Numbered from the stretch's first letter, positions 20,255 to 33,769 are shown. The stretch: 64,000 bases of DNA from Macrotis lagotis (GCF_037893015.1 NC_133660.1:287653078-287717077), one strand, 5' to 3'. Translations and numbers: made by a program. Notes: a model not told the origin generated them from the sequence alone.

Positions 20255-21484
20255 TCTGTTTACTTTTAAACCCAGTCTCACTTCTCAAACTCATTGGCCA
20301 TTACTCCCATCCCATATTTTGTGATCTAACCAAAGTGCCCATCTCTGTTTCTCACTGACCAGACTTCATCTCCTTTTTCTTCTCCTTTGTTCTGCTTGTC
20401 CCAGATTTCTGGAATGCACTCCCTCCTCATCTCTACCTCAAAAATCCCTCTCTCCCTTTCAAGACACTACTCAAAAACCACGTTCCACAGGAGGCCTTTC
20501 TTGATTCCCCCACTTGTGAGTGTTATCTCTTCTGAACTATCTTGTACTAAATTATTTTGTCTTTAGTCTCTTTATATTTAGAGCCCTGTCATCTACCCTG
20601 GTAGGATGTAAGATCCTTGTGAGTTTGTTGTTGTCTCATTCTCCCCTGGCACACAGTAGGTGATTAGCGCTTGCTGATTGCTTGTGTGCAGTGTAAAAGT
20701 GTAAGAACTTTGGCTGAGTCCTTTGCTGGAAGCTGGGAAGGAGTTAGGAGTTCAATGGAGGTATTTGACCAAAGACAACTATGCAAATGTGAAGGGGTTG
20801 AAGCAGAGTGGTGGGAGAGGTAGCCTCTTCTCATTGGGAAAAGGAGGGGAGATGATCCCTGAATCCATCCATGAAGTCATAATGCAAGTGAAGGGAAGGC
20901 ACCAGCTGTGGCACTGCGGGAATGGACATTGACTTGAGAGTCAGATGAATGGAATTAGAATTCAAGGCTGCCATTTTCTATTTCCATGAGTCACTTTGTT
21001 TCTTCGAGACTCAATTTCTTCATCTATGAAATGGGGACAATAATGCCTTCATCCCTACCATTGAAGGGTGTGAGGACCAAGGACATCAATGTCTTTGCCC
21101 CTCTCCTTTCCCTCCTGGCCTTCCACAACCCCCAGATGGCTCTCAGCAATAGGCAGTTGCTAAGTCCCGAGCTCAACCCTCTGCAGTCATTCTGCTGTGG
21201 AGACCAGAGGACTCCTGGGTTTGAATCTTCCCTCATTGCAGGTGATTTAACATTTTCATATCTCAGTTCCTCTGTGAAGTGGCAATAATCATTATACCTA
21301 CTCAATGGGATTATTGTGATGATCAAATGAAATACGAAGCTCTTAGCAGCCCTTAAAATGCTCTAGCTACATTGACTATTATTTTTCATTTCTGATTGGA
21401 CCTGGTATTTCATTGCTATAGGCTCCTCAAGGGAGGAACTTTCCCTAGTAGCTAAGACTGGTATCAACTCTGTCATTATATAGT

Positions 21485-21622
21485 CTTTTTTTTTTTGAAG
21501 TGATCAATTTAGAGTGACCTGCTCAGGGTCACACAGCTAACAAGTGTCTGAGACTGGAGTTGAACTCAAGTCCTCCTGCTTCCAGGGTTAGTACTCTCTC
21601 CACTGTGGCACGTAACTGCCTG
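21485..21622 (-). repeat. tRNA-headed SINE, older copy
   Basis: Complement of the family: GGTCACACAGCTAACAAG, TGAACTCAAGTCCTCCTG, ending GGCACGTAACTGCC. Confidence 0.7.
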
Positions 21623-22424
21623 GTCATCATATAGTCTTAAATTATTGCCTGGGTCACTTAAAAGTTAAGAGACTTGCCGAGGGTAACACAGTCAGGAAGA
21701 CAAGACGAGTAGACACTGGGTCTTTCTGACTCTAAAAAGATGATATGCTATGCTGTAGCTCCTATTTATTAATATTATTGTTATTATTATTATCATTGTT
21801 TCTGGGTCAAATTACTTAAAAAATATAGGGAACCTGGTTTCAAATCCCAACTCTTCTTCCCTGTGCAGCCTTGGAAAAAACCTCTACTTTATATAATGTC
21901 AAAACATCAAAGCACCCTCCCCTCCCCTCCCCTCCCCATAAATAACAATGAAACAATAAGAAAACAAGCTACTTGCCCTCTCTGGGCTTCTTTTCTCTCA
22001 TTTTGTAAAATGAAAATGTGGGACTCAAGGGTCTGTAAAGCCCCTGCAGCTTTAAATTCCAATGTTCTGAGCAGATCACGAACCCACCAGATGAGAGCAG
22101 GAGCTCAGTGGGATTCATCTCACATCAACCACCCAACAAAGTGGAGGCATCAATAACAGGGTCTCAACTGGTTTTTACAGCATTTAAAATTTATCAAAGC
22201 TTTTCCATATGGGTCGTCTCCTTTGATTCCTCACTGGCCACCCTGTAAGGAGCCTGGACTGGACTACAATTCTTTTCTCCCTTGTTTTGTAAAATGGGAA
22301 GTGACTTACCTAAGGTCATCCAGTAAATTGTGTTAGAATCTGACTCCTTTCACAGAGTGTTTTAGGCTTTTGACAAACATTACCTTGATTTTCCAGTAGG
22401 AAATAGAGGAAGGAAGAACAAAGG

Positions 22425-22610
22425 AAAAAGTACTGACCTGGGAGCCAGAATGCTGAGCACTAAGTCAGAAGGACCTGAGTTCAAATGTGGCCTCAGACAC
22501 TTAGGGTGACCCTGGTCATATGGTTTTACTTCCCTGGGTCTCATCTCGAAAATGAGATTGCTGATCCAGATAACTGCTAATGTCCCTCCTAGCCCTAAAT
22601 CTTTGATCTA
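22425..22610 (+). repeat. MIR/CORE-SINE
   Basis: AGTCAGAAGGACCTGAGTTC, CCTCAGACACTTAGGG and GGTCTCATCTCGAAAATGAG; its 3' end grades into the tandem array that follows. Confidence 0.75.
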
Positions 22611-22950
22611 AATCCTAAGGTCTCTCCCTGTTCTAAGACCCCTTCCAACTTTGATGTTCCTCATTCTAAGATCCTGCTCAGCTTGAAGTTCCCTGTTCTA
22701 AGGTCTCTTCTAGCTGACGTACCATGTTGTAAGGTCCCTCCAAGCCCTGATGTTACGCAGTCTAAGGCCCTCTCAGCTTTGACCCTTTTCTGAGCTCGCT
22801 TCCAACTCCCACATGCTATGTTCTAAGCCCCCATCCTCAGGGCACCACCCCGATCCAACATTCCAAGTTCTAAGATTCCCTCCTACCTCTGGCTTTCTAT
22901 ATTCTGAGGTTCCTCCTATCTTCCATCTCTGTTATAAAATTGCTTCCAAG
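22605..22950 (+). repeat. Degenerate ~32-bp minisatellite built from a CORE-SINE tail
   Basis: About eleven units of the form TCTAAGGTCCCTTCCAACT-TGATGTTC, each opening with TTCTAAG, TTCTGAG or TGTAAGG. The unit is the usual 3' tail of the MIR/CORE-SINE directly upstream. Three looser units recur at 55.25-55.37 kb. Confidence 0.8.
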
Positions 22951-24295
22951 ATCTGGATCAAATGAAATAAAATATCCAGGCACTTTGCAAATTTTGAAGC
23001 GCTACAAAAGTTATTGCTTCCTGATATTCTGTATTCTAAGGCCCTCTCCACAAGAACAGAAGAACAATCTGTGTCCTTATGTCCTTACTGGCCCCAACAT
23101 TCTTTCTTCCCCCATTCCTCCCTAAGTTCTCCTCCAACTCTAGAATTTTGCTCTTGTGGGCAAAACAACCAGGCAACTCAAGGCGATGGTTGAAGGGCTA
23201 TCATGGGCAGCCTGTGGCAAGCACCCAGGAAGTGGCTTTGTGGGAAGTCTGGGCTAAATAGGTCTTATGGAGGCATAACCTTGCCCAGACTGGCTGTCTT
23301 AGAGAACATTCTTATTCACAAAGGAGGAGAGATCGCAATGCCCTAGTTCACAGGTTGTTACTAACTTGGGAGGTGTGAGCGGAGTAGGGAGAGAGGCCGT
23401 GAATCACAGCTTGCTTTGCTAATACATCTGCATGAGGAATCTTCAGAACCCAGGGAGCCTGGGGTGCATGAGGGTCCCACTTGAAGCTAGGGCCCTCCAA
23501 TTCCCCCATCTGTTAAGGGGCAAAAGAACATGGAGCCCAGAAGAGCTGTGCTATATTCCCTGAACTTGGATTCAAAAAAAATCAGAGTTGGAACCCTTCC
23601 TTCACTTCCTAGCTTCTCTGAGGTATACTTTCCTTCTCTGTAAAATGGACAATAGCTTTGACTAACCCAATTTACTGGATGACCTTAGGTAAGTCATTTC
23701 CCATTTTGCAAATGAGTAAACAGGACTGTGGAGATGTCCCAATGAAAGGATATATGTAGATATTGCCAAATCTCAAAGTCCAACATAAATATTAGGAGAT
23801 TAAACAGGAAATTAAAAGTCTTTTGAAGAATTCAAATCAATTCACCAAACCCTTATGAAGTGTCTACTATGTGAAGTATCTGTACTAGTGGCCTTAATTA
23901 AAGAGACCTTTGGACAAGATGTGAGATGTGAACACCATGAGGTATCTACCAGACCAGTGGTGCTGAGATCTCAGGTTCTAGATTTCAGTCCTTCCATAAT
24001 GTAGGTTCCTTGGTTAATTCAGTCCAGAGCTGTGGTTTTTTCCTCAGTAAGGGGGGGCAGCCTTACTCATGTCTTAGGGTGGTCTGAGTGAGGAAGGTGA
24101 AGTCCATCTCTTCTATATGCTTTATGGAGTTGGATTCCTTCCCCATCCCCCCCCCCCCCCACTATCTGATGGTCCTGGAGGAGGAGATCTCTTGTACATT
24201 TATTCCCATTCATTTACTGTACCGTATAGGATAAAGTAGTGGCCTTCCTTTGACCTCAGTTTTCCTATCCATAAAATGGGAAACATGGGCTAGGG

Positions 24296-24430
24296 CAGGG
24301 GTCTTGGAGTCATTGGACAGTCTGGAGAAATTTCTTGGTATCATCTTTTTAAATGTATAAAATAAAATATATGGGATTTTAATACCAATTGTATTGGAGT
24401 AAATATGTCATTTTTTTTGCCTCCATTTAA
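24296..24430. repeat. Old interspersed repeat, hAT-like (copy 2 of 3)
   Basis: GGCAGGGGTCTTGGAGTC, then AAATGTATAAAATAAAATAT and ATACCAATTGTATTGGAG; the family of 2.15 kb and 54.3 kb. Confidence 0.45.
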
Positions 24431-25367
24431 GTTCCTGGACTGGATGGTTCTTATGGGCTATATTATGTTCTAAGAAATCTTCCACTTCTGGAGTTCTGAG
24501 ATTCTAGGGAGTGAGGGGATCTTTCATTTTAATAGAGGAGTCTCAGGGTAGAGCTTTCCTTTCTTTGGTCTGTGAAGTGAGAGCCCCATCTTTGGGGCCT
24601 GTCCCCAAGAAGACTTTGCAGGCATCAAACAAACATAGGGAAGCATAGCTGGGGCAACTTTGGATCCTGGATTGTCATCAGCCCTTCAAGGGTCCTTAGA
24701 ACATAAACTAGCTGAGGAGGAAGGGCCTTGGGCGACAGAGTCTAATGGCAAGGGTTGGGTCTCAGGACATGGAATTTCAGAGTTGGAGGCACCTTCTTCA
24801 CTGAAGTGAGGAGAAGGGCAGCAACCACCTTGGGCAAGGTTGCACATGAGTTAATGGCAGCTGCCCCAAAGTCTCCTGACTCCTTGAGCATTGCTCTTTT
24901 CTCTGTGGTTTGCTGCTGCTTGACTGGTACTGTCAGCTGGCTTTTTCTGACACTATTTTCTATCCCCCACTCCCAGTGTGACCAGTCTCCATCCATTCAC
25001 CCCTAAGATGGTCCCTCAGAAAGAAGGCAGAACCCCCCCCCCCCAAGATCACTCATTGAGGCTATTATTAGCAGGGCTTCTTTGAGGTTTGGGATCCTTT
25101 CTAGGAGCCAGGCAAGTGTCCCCCAATCTCATTCTCTCCATGCCTTCCTCCCTAGCTTCCATAAACCTCTTTGTTCCCCACCAATATACAGAAGCACCTC
25201 TCTTCTAGCTAGATCCTCAGCCAACACTAACCTTCAGGATATTACATAACTCTGAGGAGGGTGGGGGCTTAACCTATTAACTGGACAAGGGTTCCCTATT
25301 TCTTATCATCCCTATTCCCCAATTAGCCCATCTCCCTAAAGAAATATTCAAGAAATTGGGTACTCAC

Positions 25368-25440
25368 AGGGCTCTTGGATGCTCCCACCTGGCCTGGCCG
25401 CTTCTTCTGCCTTCTTTCTACACTTCTACTCAGTCTCAGC
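25368..25440 (-). other. Candidate untranslated first exon of MS4A15
   Basis: On the minus strand a GC-richer stretch with GCGGCCAGGCCAGGTGGG ends ...AGAGCCCT at 25368, directly before a strong donor GTGAGTACC. It would splice to the MS4A15 exon starting at 16431, 8.9 kb downstream. No coding potential was seen. The 5' boundary is a guess. Confidence 0.25.
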
Positions 25441-26097
25441 TTAGAGTTCACACATATTCATGTGAAATGCTTTTTATTAGTGTGGAGCTTGAAAATTGGT
25501 TCAGGTTGTGAATCTTCCCACTTTTCTCCTTTCCCCCTGCTTCTGGGAAATTAAACAAACAAACAACTTTCTCGGTTCACTGGGGAGACAGTGAGGTACA
25601 GTGGATAGAGTTATGGATGAACCTGGTTCTGGACTCTGCCATTGACCCTACCTGTGAGACCCTAAAGAAGTATCTTCATCAGTTTGAGCCTTCATTTTCT
25701 CATTTGTAAAATGGCAATGTTGTCCATGGAACTTCTTAATGTTATCATGAAGCTCTAGTTAGGTGGGCAACAACCATTCACTAAGCTTACTGTGTGCTCT
25801 AGTCTAAGCTTCAGAGTTACAAATACAAAAGAAAAGAAGGAAGTCCCTGCCTTCAAGGAGCTTGAGGGGTGGGAAGGGTTTGGGGGGAGAATAGGACATA
25901 TCACAGGAGAGCTTAAAGTCCAGAGAGACAGAAACAGAGCTAGCACAACCAGGTTAGGCCATCCCCAAAATGGAAGGTTAAGAAAGAACTCATTAATGGA
26001 AAAAGGGATGTTCCAGGGTAAGAAGGACACTGAATCATGGTAGAGTCCAATGTAATAATATCTGTAAAGCATTTGTGACCCAGAAGGTGCTAAAGAT

Positions 26098-26163
26098 TAG
26101 TTATTACTATATTCTTATTATAATATATTATATGATATTATAATACTATATTATTATTATTAC
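26098..26163. repeat. AT-rich simple repeat
   Basis: ATTATTA/TATAATA units. Confidence 0.8.
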
Positions 26164-26594
26164 AATGCTGAACATGAGTCAGAGCAGAGAATCATAGAAC
26201 CTCAAGTCTGGAAGGATCTTTAAAGATAATTTTCCATTTGGAAATACCAGGCCCAACATCACATGAGAGTTAGGACTGTGGAGGGATTTCAGCTGCATCA
26301 TTCCCTTTCGACAAGGAAAATACTTGGTATAGACTGAATTCCTCTCTTGCTAGAAAACACCTTGACAAGGAGATTTGAGGAATGATTCCAGGTAGGATGA
26401 TTATAGAGAGGAACTTTCATGAGTATGGGGATATAAATGGAGAGTTCCTCTTTTTTTCTTATAACTAAATCTGCATGCAAAATACCTTTGAAATCTTTAT
26501 GCCTAGAGAAGGGCATCGACTTTGGCACATTGGATGGAGATGACAGGTGACATGCTTTGGAGGGATAGGTCCATGGCCAGTCCTTCACAAAGTT

Positions 26595-27765
26595 GTGAAG
26601 GGTACCAGTTCACAACTCCACCAACACTGTTTTAGTGTTCCAGGACTCCCAATTTTCTTCCAGCATTTATCATTTTCCTTTTCTGTCATATTAGCCATCT
26701 GATAGGTATAAAGTAGTACCTTAAGAGTTGTTTTTATTTGAATTTCTCTAACAGTGAGTTAGAGCATTTTTTTATGACTTATAGATAGCATTAATTTGTC
26801 TGAAAACTGCCTGTTCACATCCTTAACCATTTATCAATTGGGGAATGATTTGTAGTCTCATAAATTTCACTCAGTTCACCATATATTTGAGAAATAAGGC
26901 CTTTATCACGGCCCTTATTGGCTGTAATAAATTTTCCCTCAATTTTTGGTTTTCCTTCTAATTTTGGTTGCATTGATTTTGATGGAGCAAACCTTTTATA
27001 ATAATTTAATATAATCAAAATGATCATTTCATATTTTGTAATGCTCTCCCTGTCTTGTTGGGTCCTCAATTCTTCCTTTATTCATCGATCTAACAGGTAA
27101 GCTAATCTATGCTCTTCTAATTTGCTTATGGTAACACTCTTTATGTCAAAATCATGTACCTATTTTGATCTTACCTTGGTATACTGTGTGAGACATTGGT
27201 CTATACCTAGTTTCTGCAATGTTATTGTTTTCAGTTTTTGTCAAATAATGAGTTTTTGTCTCAAAAGCTTGAATACTTGGATTCATCAAACTCTAAATTA
27301 CTATGATGATTTACTACTGTGTATTGTATGCCTTCTCCATTCCATTGATTCACCATTCTACTTTTTAGCCAGTAATAGATCATTTTGATAATTAGAGTGT
27401 TGTAATACAGTTTGAGATCTGGTAAGGCTAGGCTTCTGTTCTTCACATTTTTTTCATTGATTCCTTTGATAATATTGGCTTAGTCTTTTCATAAGCAATT
27501 AATATTTTCAGTTGTTTAGGTATGACTTCACTTGTGAGGAAGGAGTTTTGTAATTGTGTTCATATAGTTTCTGGATTTGTCTTGGGAGGTAGACTCCCAA
27601 ATATTTTATGTTATCTACAGTTATTTCAAATGGAATTTTTCTTTCTATTTCTTGTTGCTGGACTTCATTGATAATATATATAGCAATGTTGATGATCTTT
27701 GTGGATTTATTTAATATCCTGCAACTTCACTAAAGTTGTTAATTATTTTAGCCAGTTTTAAGAGC
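26595..27765 (-). repeat. L1 LINE fragment, 1.2 kb
   Basis: Minus-strand L1 ORF2 region. On plus: CAGTTCACAACTCCACCAAC, AACTGCCTGTTCACATCCTT, CCATTTATCAATTGGGGAAT, AATCATGTACCTATTTTGAT, GGTAGACTCCCAAATATTTT and ATCCTGCAACTTCACTAAAG. Many differences from the consensus and no intact reading frame. Confidence 0.9.
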
Positions 27766-28884
27766 TTATATTCTAATGGAAGAAAGACACATAAAAGGGA
27801 ACTGGAAAAGATGGGGGGAAGGTATAAAGAGGTCCTGAAGAAGCTGCATGGAGGCTAAGTCTGGTTTGGAGATGAAGATGTTGGGAAGAACTTACCAGAT
27901 GGAGTGACAAAGATAGGAAATGGTTAAGATATGGTGGTGTTGACTTGATTCCGAGACCAACTCTTTATTCGCTATATCTCATGACATATAATGTACTGAC
28001 TGCAAGACCCTGGGAAAATCATTTAGCCTCTCCCTGTTCTAGTTATAAGTTTTAGACAAAGTGTTTCATAGACAAGGGCTGTCTGGAAGCTTAGGCCCTA
28101 GAGTGGAATGAATGAGACCTCACTAGGTCTTTTAAAAGGTATTCAGAAGAGTTTGAGTTAGCCCTTGGTATGATAGAGGAAGGATGTCCAGAGTAGGGAA
28201 AGGACAATGTTCATTGCTCCTCGATTCACCTGAGCACAGCTCTCCTGTGCTTGTGATGACTGGTCTTAGTCAGAATCTTGAAGGGGAACATCTCTTGGCC
28301 TGGCTATTTTAGGTGACCAGAAGGATCCATCACTAGTCAGACTCATAGTCCCCGAGTTGATTAAAACTCAAGGGCAGTTTCAATAATTCAGTAAAGGACT
28401 GGCCTAACCAGCTTGGGTGGGACACTGCTCCTACCACAAGGTTCCAGTCTGTCTTGGTCTTGAAAATGTCCTCGATACCAGAAAATCCCAGGCCAAGTAC
28501 CCCATCCTGGCCTTCTGTGTAGATTCATTTGAAATATGGGGTCTCCAAAGACAAGGATAATTTCATTTTTGATTTTTGTTTACCTGGTATTTAGTAAGTG
28601 GTTGGTGCATTGATTGAACTATATCTGACAAGGAATCCCTGGGTTCTGAAGCCTCCCCTTACCACTGTCATATCAGGGAGTCTACAAGTGAAGCCTCATC
28701 TGACCCCCTTCATTAGTGCCTCCCCAATCTTCCTTCTATCCTTGCTTGATCTTGGCTATTGGTATGCTGTCTGCCCCTTTGAGGGCAAGAGACTTTTATC
28801 GTTAATTTTTGGCCTTTCTTTGGGCCAGGGCTTACCATATAGTAGACCATTAATGAATGCTTGTCAGCTTGTCTACCTCCACAT

Positions 28885-29215
28885 CCACTCAATAAACATT
28901 TATTAGGCACCAATTTTGTACAGTGCCATATACTGATTGCTAAGAAGGATACACAGACATAGTCCCTGTCCTTACAGAGAAAATACTAACACACATAGTT
29001 ATAATAGACAACATTACATGATGCTTCCATCAGAGAGATGCAGAACAAAGTATGATGAGAGGGCAAGAGCGATGGACGTTGTCATCTGGAAGTAACCAGG
29101 CGAGGCTTTTGATTTGGACTTTAAAGGATAAGTGGAAATTTAGCAGGCAAAGAGGGGGAGGAATCACTGTGAAATGGCAGGAGAAAAAGCATGAAGACAG
29201 GAAGGTAGTACTTTT
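28885..29215 (+). repeat. Unnamed old interspersed repeat (copy 2 of 4)
   Basis: Starts CAATAAACATTTATTAGGCACC and continues ATACACAGACATAGTCCCTG; later GGAGGAATCACTGTGAAATG. The same broad family as at 16.8 and 63.6 kb. Confidence 0.4.
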
Positions 29216-29372
29216 TTTAAAAAATTTTATTTTTTGAAGGCAATGGGGTTAAGTGACTTGCAGAAGGTTACACTGCCAGGCAATTATTAAGTGTCTGGGG
29301 ACGAATTTAATCTTAGGTTCTCCTGACTCCAGGGCCGGTGCTTTATCTACTGCGCCACCTAGCTGTCCCCGA
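29215..29372 (-). repeat. tRNA-headed marsupial SINE
   Basis: GAAGGCAATGGGGTTAAGTG through CTGACTCCAGGGCCGGTG to CACCTAGCTGTCCCC. Confidence 0.85.
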
Positions 29373-30837
29373 AGGTAGGACTTGGTATGTTTAGCTTTCC
29401 AAGTCTCAACTGTGAAGACTTGGCAGGCTCCTTTGGAAAGTTGCTACTGTTGGCATGTAACTTAAGACCAGAGGAGGGAGCCAGTGTAAGTACCCCCTGA
29501 AGGACTTTCCTTCTTTGCAACTTATATTCCTAGAGTTGATTGATGAGCTGAAAGGGTAAGTAGGACCAAGGTGCCATCCCCTATATATATATATATATAT
29601 CACAGGTGGGACTTAGAATCCAGGTCTTTCTGACTCTGAAGCCATCACTCTTTCCACAGTGTCATGCTTCTACTGACAGCAATTCATTCCCCCTATATTT
29701 TCTCCATGCACAGCACTTCCTGGTTTATTCACACACATAGACAATTGTGGGTAGATTTTCAAAGGGGAATTGCATATTGGGTACAAACAGAATGGAACAA
29801 GTGACAAATGGGGACTCACAGAGAAATGATATGAGTGTCACCATCTGAGAGGTTTATGGCTGTTAAAAAAAATGGAACTGATTCAGTAGTAGGAGTAAGA
29901 GTTAACCAGTGGGTAGCCTGGACAGCAATAGTACTATCCCTGCCAGATCAATGACAAGAAATCTAGGCCGAAACTCCTTACCATAGGGGTGGGTCTCTTG
30001 GCGAACTTAGAAGAAGACATGGATGACGATCTCATAGGATGGGGGGGCATGAATGACTGTAGTTAGTAAAAGTCAAGGGAATATACACATGTATGAAATT
30101 ATGCATCTGTTGAGGAAAATGGAGCTAGCTGGAGACGGAGACTATCAGTTTACTGAAGAACAATCTTTATTATTATAATTATATAATATATATCATTTAT
30201 TATGATTTGATATATTAGATAGAACAATAACAGTTAGTAGCAGCAACAATCTTAGCTAACATTTCTTAATTTTTCTGATGAGGTTCCCATAGGAATAGTT
30301 TTAGGATGAGTTGAGATGATGCGGATATTAATGAACTGACCCTAAGGTGGCATAGACAAGAGTTAGTTCATCCCCCCCAATCCTATAAAAATGGAGGCAT
30401 TAGTCCCCCTTTTCCCTGCCTACTCCTCCATCTGTTACAGCTCCATGTTGCCCAAGGACACCTAACCCTAATCCATGATTATATAAGTAACTTTCTGTGC
30501 CTCTCCTACTCCCCATTCTCTTCCCCACACTGCCTACCACTGCCCACCACCCCATCTCCCATCCCCATGCCATAACTCTCTGTGCCCCTTCATGTCATCT
30601 GTGTCTGACCTTTTTGTGCCTGGTAAAAGTCATTGAAGCATTAATCCCTGCTTGTTTCCATTGTGGTCTGTCTATTCCCTAATTGAATCAGAGGGATCCC
30701 CTTGTGGCCATTCCCTTAGTCACAATTAATCATTCCATAAATTAATTAGTAATTTAGCCATCACTTTATAGGATTCATTATTCATACTAATTAACACTTC
30801 ACTGTAAGATTGTTTTTGGACATAAGTTCTTATAGAG

Positions 30838-30990
30838 CAGGGGTGGGGAGCCTCTGACCCCAATGGCCATATTAGTTTGGTATTGCCAAGGCAACCACAG
30901 GTGAGACTCGAAATTCAATAAATCTAGATTTGACCAATACTCATAACACTCCTGAGTGTGGACTGAGCCAGATTAACATGTAATTGAGAA
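30838..30990. repeat. hAT-like DNA transposon end
   Basis: Begins CAGGGGTGGGGAGCCTCTGA, a Charlie-type hAT terminal motif. The far end was not located. Non-autonomous remnant. Confidence 0.45.
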
Positions 30991-31386
30991 ATATTTAATA
31001 GAATAAATAAAACCACAGAAAACACTTTTCTAAATCAATATCTTTATGTATGATTTCCTCATCCCTGGATCCATTTGAATTTGACCTTAATGACTGAAAA
31101 TATCTTTAGGGCAATAATAGTGGGCTAACATTTAAATAGTTCTTTAAGATCTATGAAACACAATACATTTGCCTCATTTGATTTAATTTGTTAGTTCCAG
31201 TAGTAGGTAGTATAATGAGAATGATAAATATACATCAATAACAATGTCTGTCTGACTGACTGACTGATTTACTGTCTGTCTTAAAAGAAAGATCCATCAT
31301 CTACATCTATCTGTCTATCATCTATCCATATGATTTTTCTCTATTCCTACATAATTTTGATCAGTTCTAGGAGATGTACACACACA

Positions 31387-31536
31387 CACTTTTTTTTAAC
31401 AAGGCAGTTGGGTTAAGTGACTTGCCCAAGGTCACACAGATAGGTAATCATTAAGTGTCTGAGGTCAGATTTGAACTCAGGGACTCCTGACTCCACAGCT
31501 GGTGCTCTATCCATTGCACCACCTAGTGGCCCAAGG
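31387..31536 (-). repeat. tRNA-headed marsupial SINE
   Basis: CAAGGCAGTTGGGTTAAGTG, GTCAGATTTGAACTCAGGGA, ending CACCTAGTGGCCC. Confidence 0.85.
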
Positions 31537-32003
31537 TTTTTACATTTTTGAAAGCTTTTCAGTGATGTGATGTGGAGACAAGAAGTATTTGATTTGGTAA
31601 CATCTATTAAAAAGATTCTTCTCTTGTTTTTATGGATCAGTGGTATGAGTGACCATGGACAAAAAATTCAATCTAAAATGATTCTTCAGGTCAAAGATAA
31701 TTTATTTGCTGAATTGCCAAAAATAATTCAGAGAAACCCGGGAGGTTCTCATTGATTAATCTGGTTGTAATTTTGGGGAGAAAGGACAAAAACAATTTGC
31801 TAATTTTTCTGAGAGGCAGGAGAGAGTTAAGAGGCTGTGAGATGTTAATGAAAATACACTGACTTGGGTATCAGAAAGTTGTTCTCAGGTACTGTGGATG
31901 GGTGTGTTGTGTACTGTGGCAGAATTGGGACTAGAACCTACTTCGCTATCTCTAAGCTGTTAGTGGTTCACTTCTAAGAGACAAAATCATTATCAGTCTA
32001 ACG

Positions 32004-32216
32004 ATGGTGGTAGTGTTGGTGGTGGTGGTGGAGGTAGTAGTGGTAGTCAGAGTCAGAATTGGAGATAATAACAGAGCAAGAGCTTGGAGGAGAGAAAAAG
32101 GGAAGGAGAGACAAAGGGGAACAGAGAAAGTAGAGACGTGGTAGGAGGGAGAACAGAGAGACAGGGACAGACAGAGGGGGCAGAGAGAGAGAGACAGACA
32201 GACAGATTGAGAGGGG
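32004..32216. repeat. (GGT)n followed by purine-rich AGAG/GACAG repeat
   Basis: GGTGGTGGT units to about 32048, then interrupted AGAGAGA/GACAGACAG units from about 32085. Reading frames here are low-complexity artefacts. Confidence 0.85.
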
Positions 32217-33769
32217 GGAGGTGTTGTTTCTGGCATGACCATGTGAACTTATTCGCCTCTGCAATGTGGATGGCTCAAGAAGAAATGACCCTTGGAGTCC
32301 CTGGGGAAAAGAGCATATGGGGCCATGGCCCTTCTCGGGAGGAAAGTGGGGCCTGCTGAGTCAGCAGCAGCATCCTTATGCTCCCGGCTCCTCATGGCCA
32401 GGTATCTGGGGAGCCTTCTCTCCCTCTGAACAGAAAGACTCGGAGTGTTCCCCAGCAGGTGTGAAGCCTGCCTGCAGGTCTCTGGCCATGGCGCTGACCA
32501 TGGTGCTGCTAGTGGTAACCGTGTTTGGAAGGACTCTTGGACTCTGAAAAGCAAAGAACCGGAGGTCGCAGACACCCTTTTCCTCAGGTGCCATCCTGGT
32601 TGTGCCCAGTGGGTTGGGGTAGGGCCAAACGAGCTGAGGGGGAGAGAACGCTAAGCAGCATCCTAAAGCCGGAAGGCACCGGCTTTCAAGCTCACCTTGT
32701 AGTAAGGCAGATGGCATTTATCTCCACACTTGACAAATCTCTCTTCTGAACCTCACAACCCCTTCCCACCAGGGCAGCCTGCAGATATGCTTATTCTCCC
32801 CACTTTACAGATGAGACAACTGAGGTTCTGAAATGTTAAATGACTTGCTATTGTCAGAGGTGGGATTTGAACTTAGGGGAGACCCTTTCCGTGCTGGAAC
32901 TGATATGCCAGGCTGCTATTCTCCTTTTCTCTCTCCTCTGTGGTCCTATGACCAGAGAGCCTGCTCCTCCTCCCACCCCCATCTGCCTCTCTTCAGAAAG
33001 CCTCCCAACACTCACCCTATTGATCCACCTGGTGGCCTCACACCCAAAATGAGAAGCTGTACAAGTAATCAGACACTCCAGGAAACTGAAGATTAAGAGA
33101 ACACTGGAGACAAACTTAATGAACTAAATTCAGAGAGGAAAAGAAGTATTATCAGCCTCATTGTTTTGTAATACTTATAAAACTCATTTTACAGGAATCT
33201 AACCTTTTTGAGCCTCAGTTTCCCTAACTGTAAAATAAAGGAGCTGAATCAGATGACTTCTGTAGATCCTCCATAACTCTAAATAATATAATCCCAAGTA
33301 GTCCAACATTATAGATTCACATTTTACTATATGGCTAGTTCCTTGAGGTCAGATTGTGGCATTCAAATTTCACACTTTTCCCAAGTCTGTACATAATATT
33401 GTGCATATATCAAGTGCTTAATAGTTTTTTTCCCAAATTAAAAAAACTCCTGAAATGTCTATTAACCCTGTTCCTTTTTGTAGCACTTTCCTCATAATAA
33501 ATGCTGTAAGGTGTATGAGGGACACACATAATTGTTTTCATGTTATAGATGAAGACATTGAAATCCAGAGAAGGGAAATGACAACTCCAAGACCACACAG
33601 TGAGTAAATGGCAATGAAAAAGATCTATCTAGGGTCTTCTTGCTCTTTCTACTCTACTGTTCTCCTTCCTCCGGGGGATACTCCAGCTAGAATTTATTAG
33701 GCAGGTGTCTTGATAACAACTTTTTGCCTCCTCCTTGCTTTCCTTTCACTGTCCTCAAGATTTGAAAGC

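Larger units (their letters stand above)
17480..20690 (+). repeat. L2 LINE, long but broken up by SINEs
   Basis: The C/T-rich plus strand shows L2 landmarks in order: CCCTTCTTGCCAAATCCA (19.35 kb), ATAAACTCCAGTGGTTTTCT (20.04 kb), CTGGAATGCACTCCCTCCTC (20.41 kb), GGCCTTTCTTGATTCCCCCA (20.49 kb) and the 3' end CACACAGTAGGTGATTAG. The part before 18.2 kb is less certain. SINEs at 18205-18593, 18856-19085 and 20097-20254 and simple repeats interrupt it. Confidence 0.65.

Noticed and set aside
32249-32717. Overlapping frames on both strands at 32.2-32.7 kb as a possible gene
   Set aside because: Several frames open together, no splice logic, no recognised motif.
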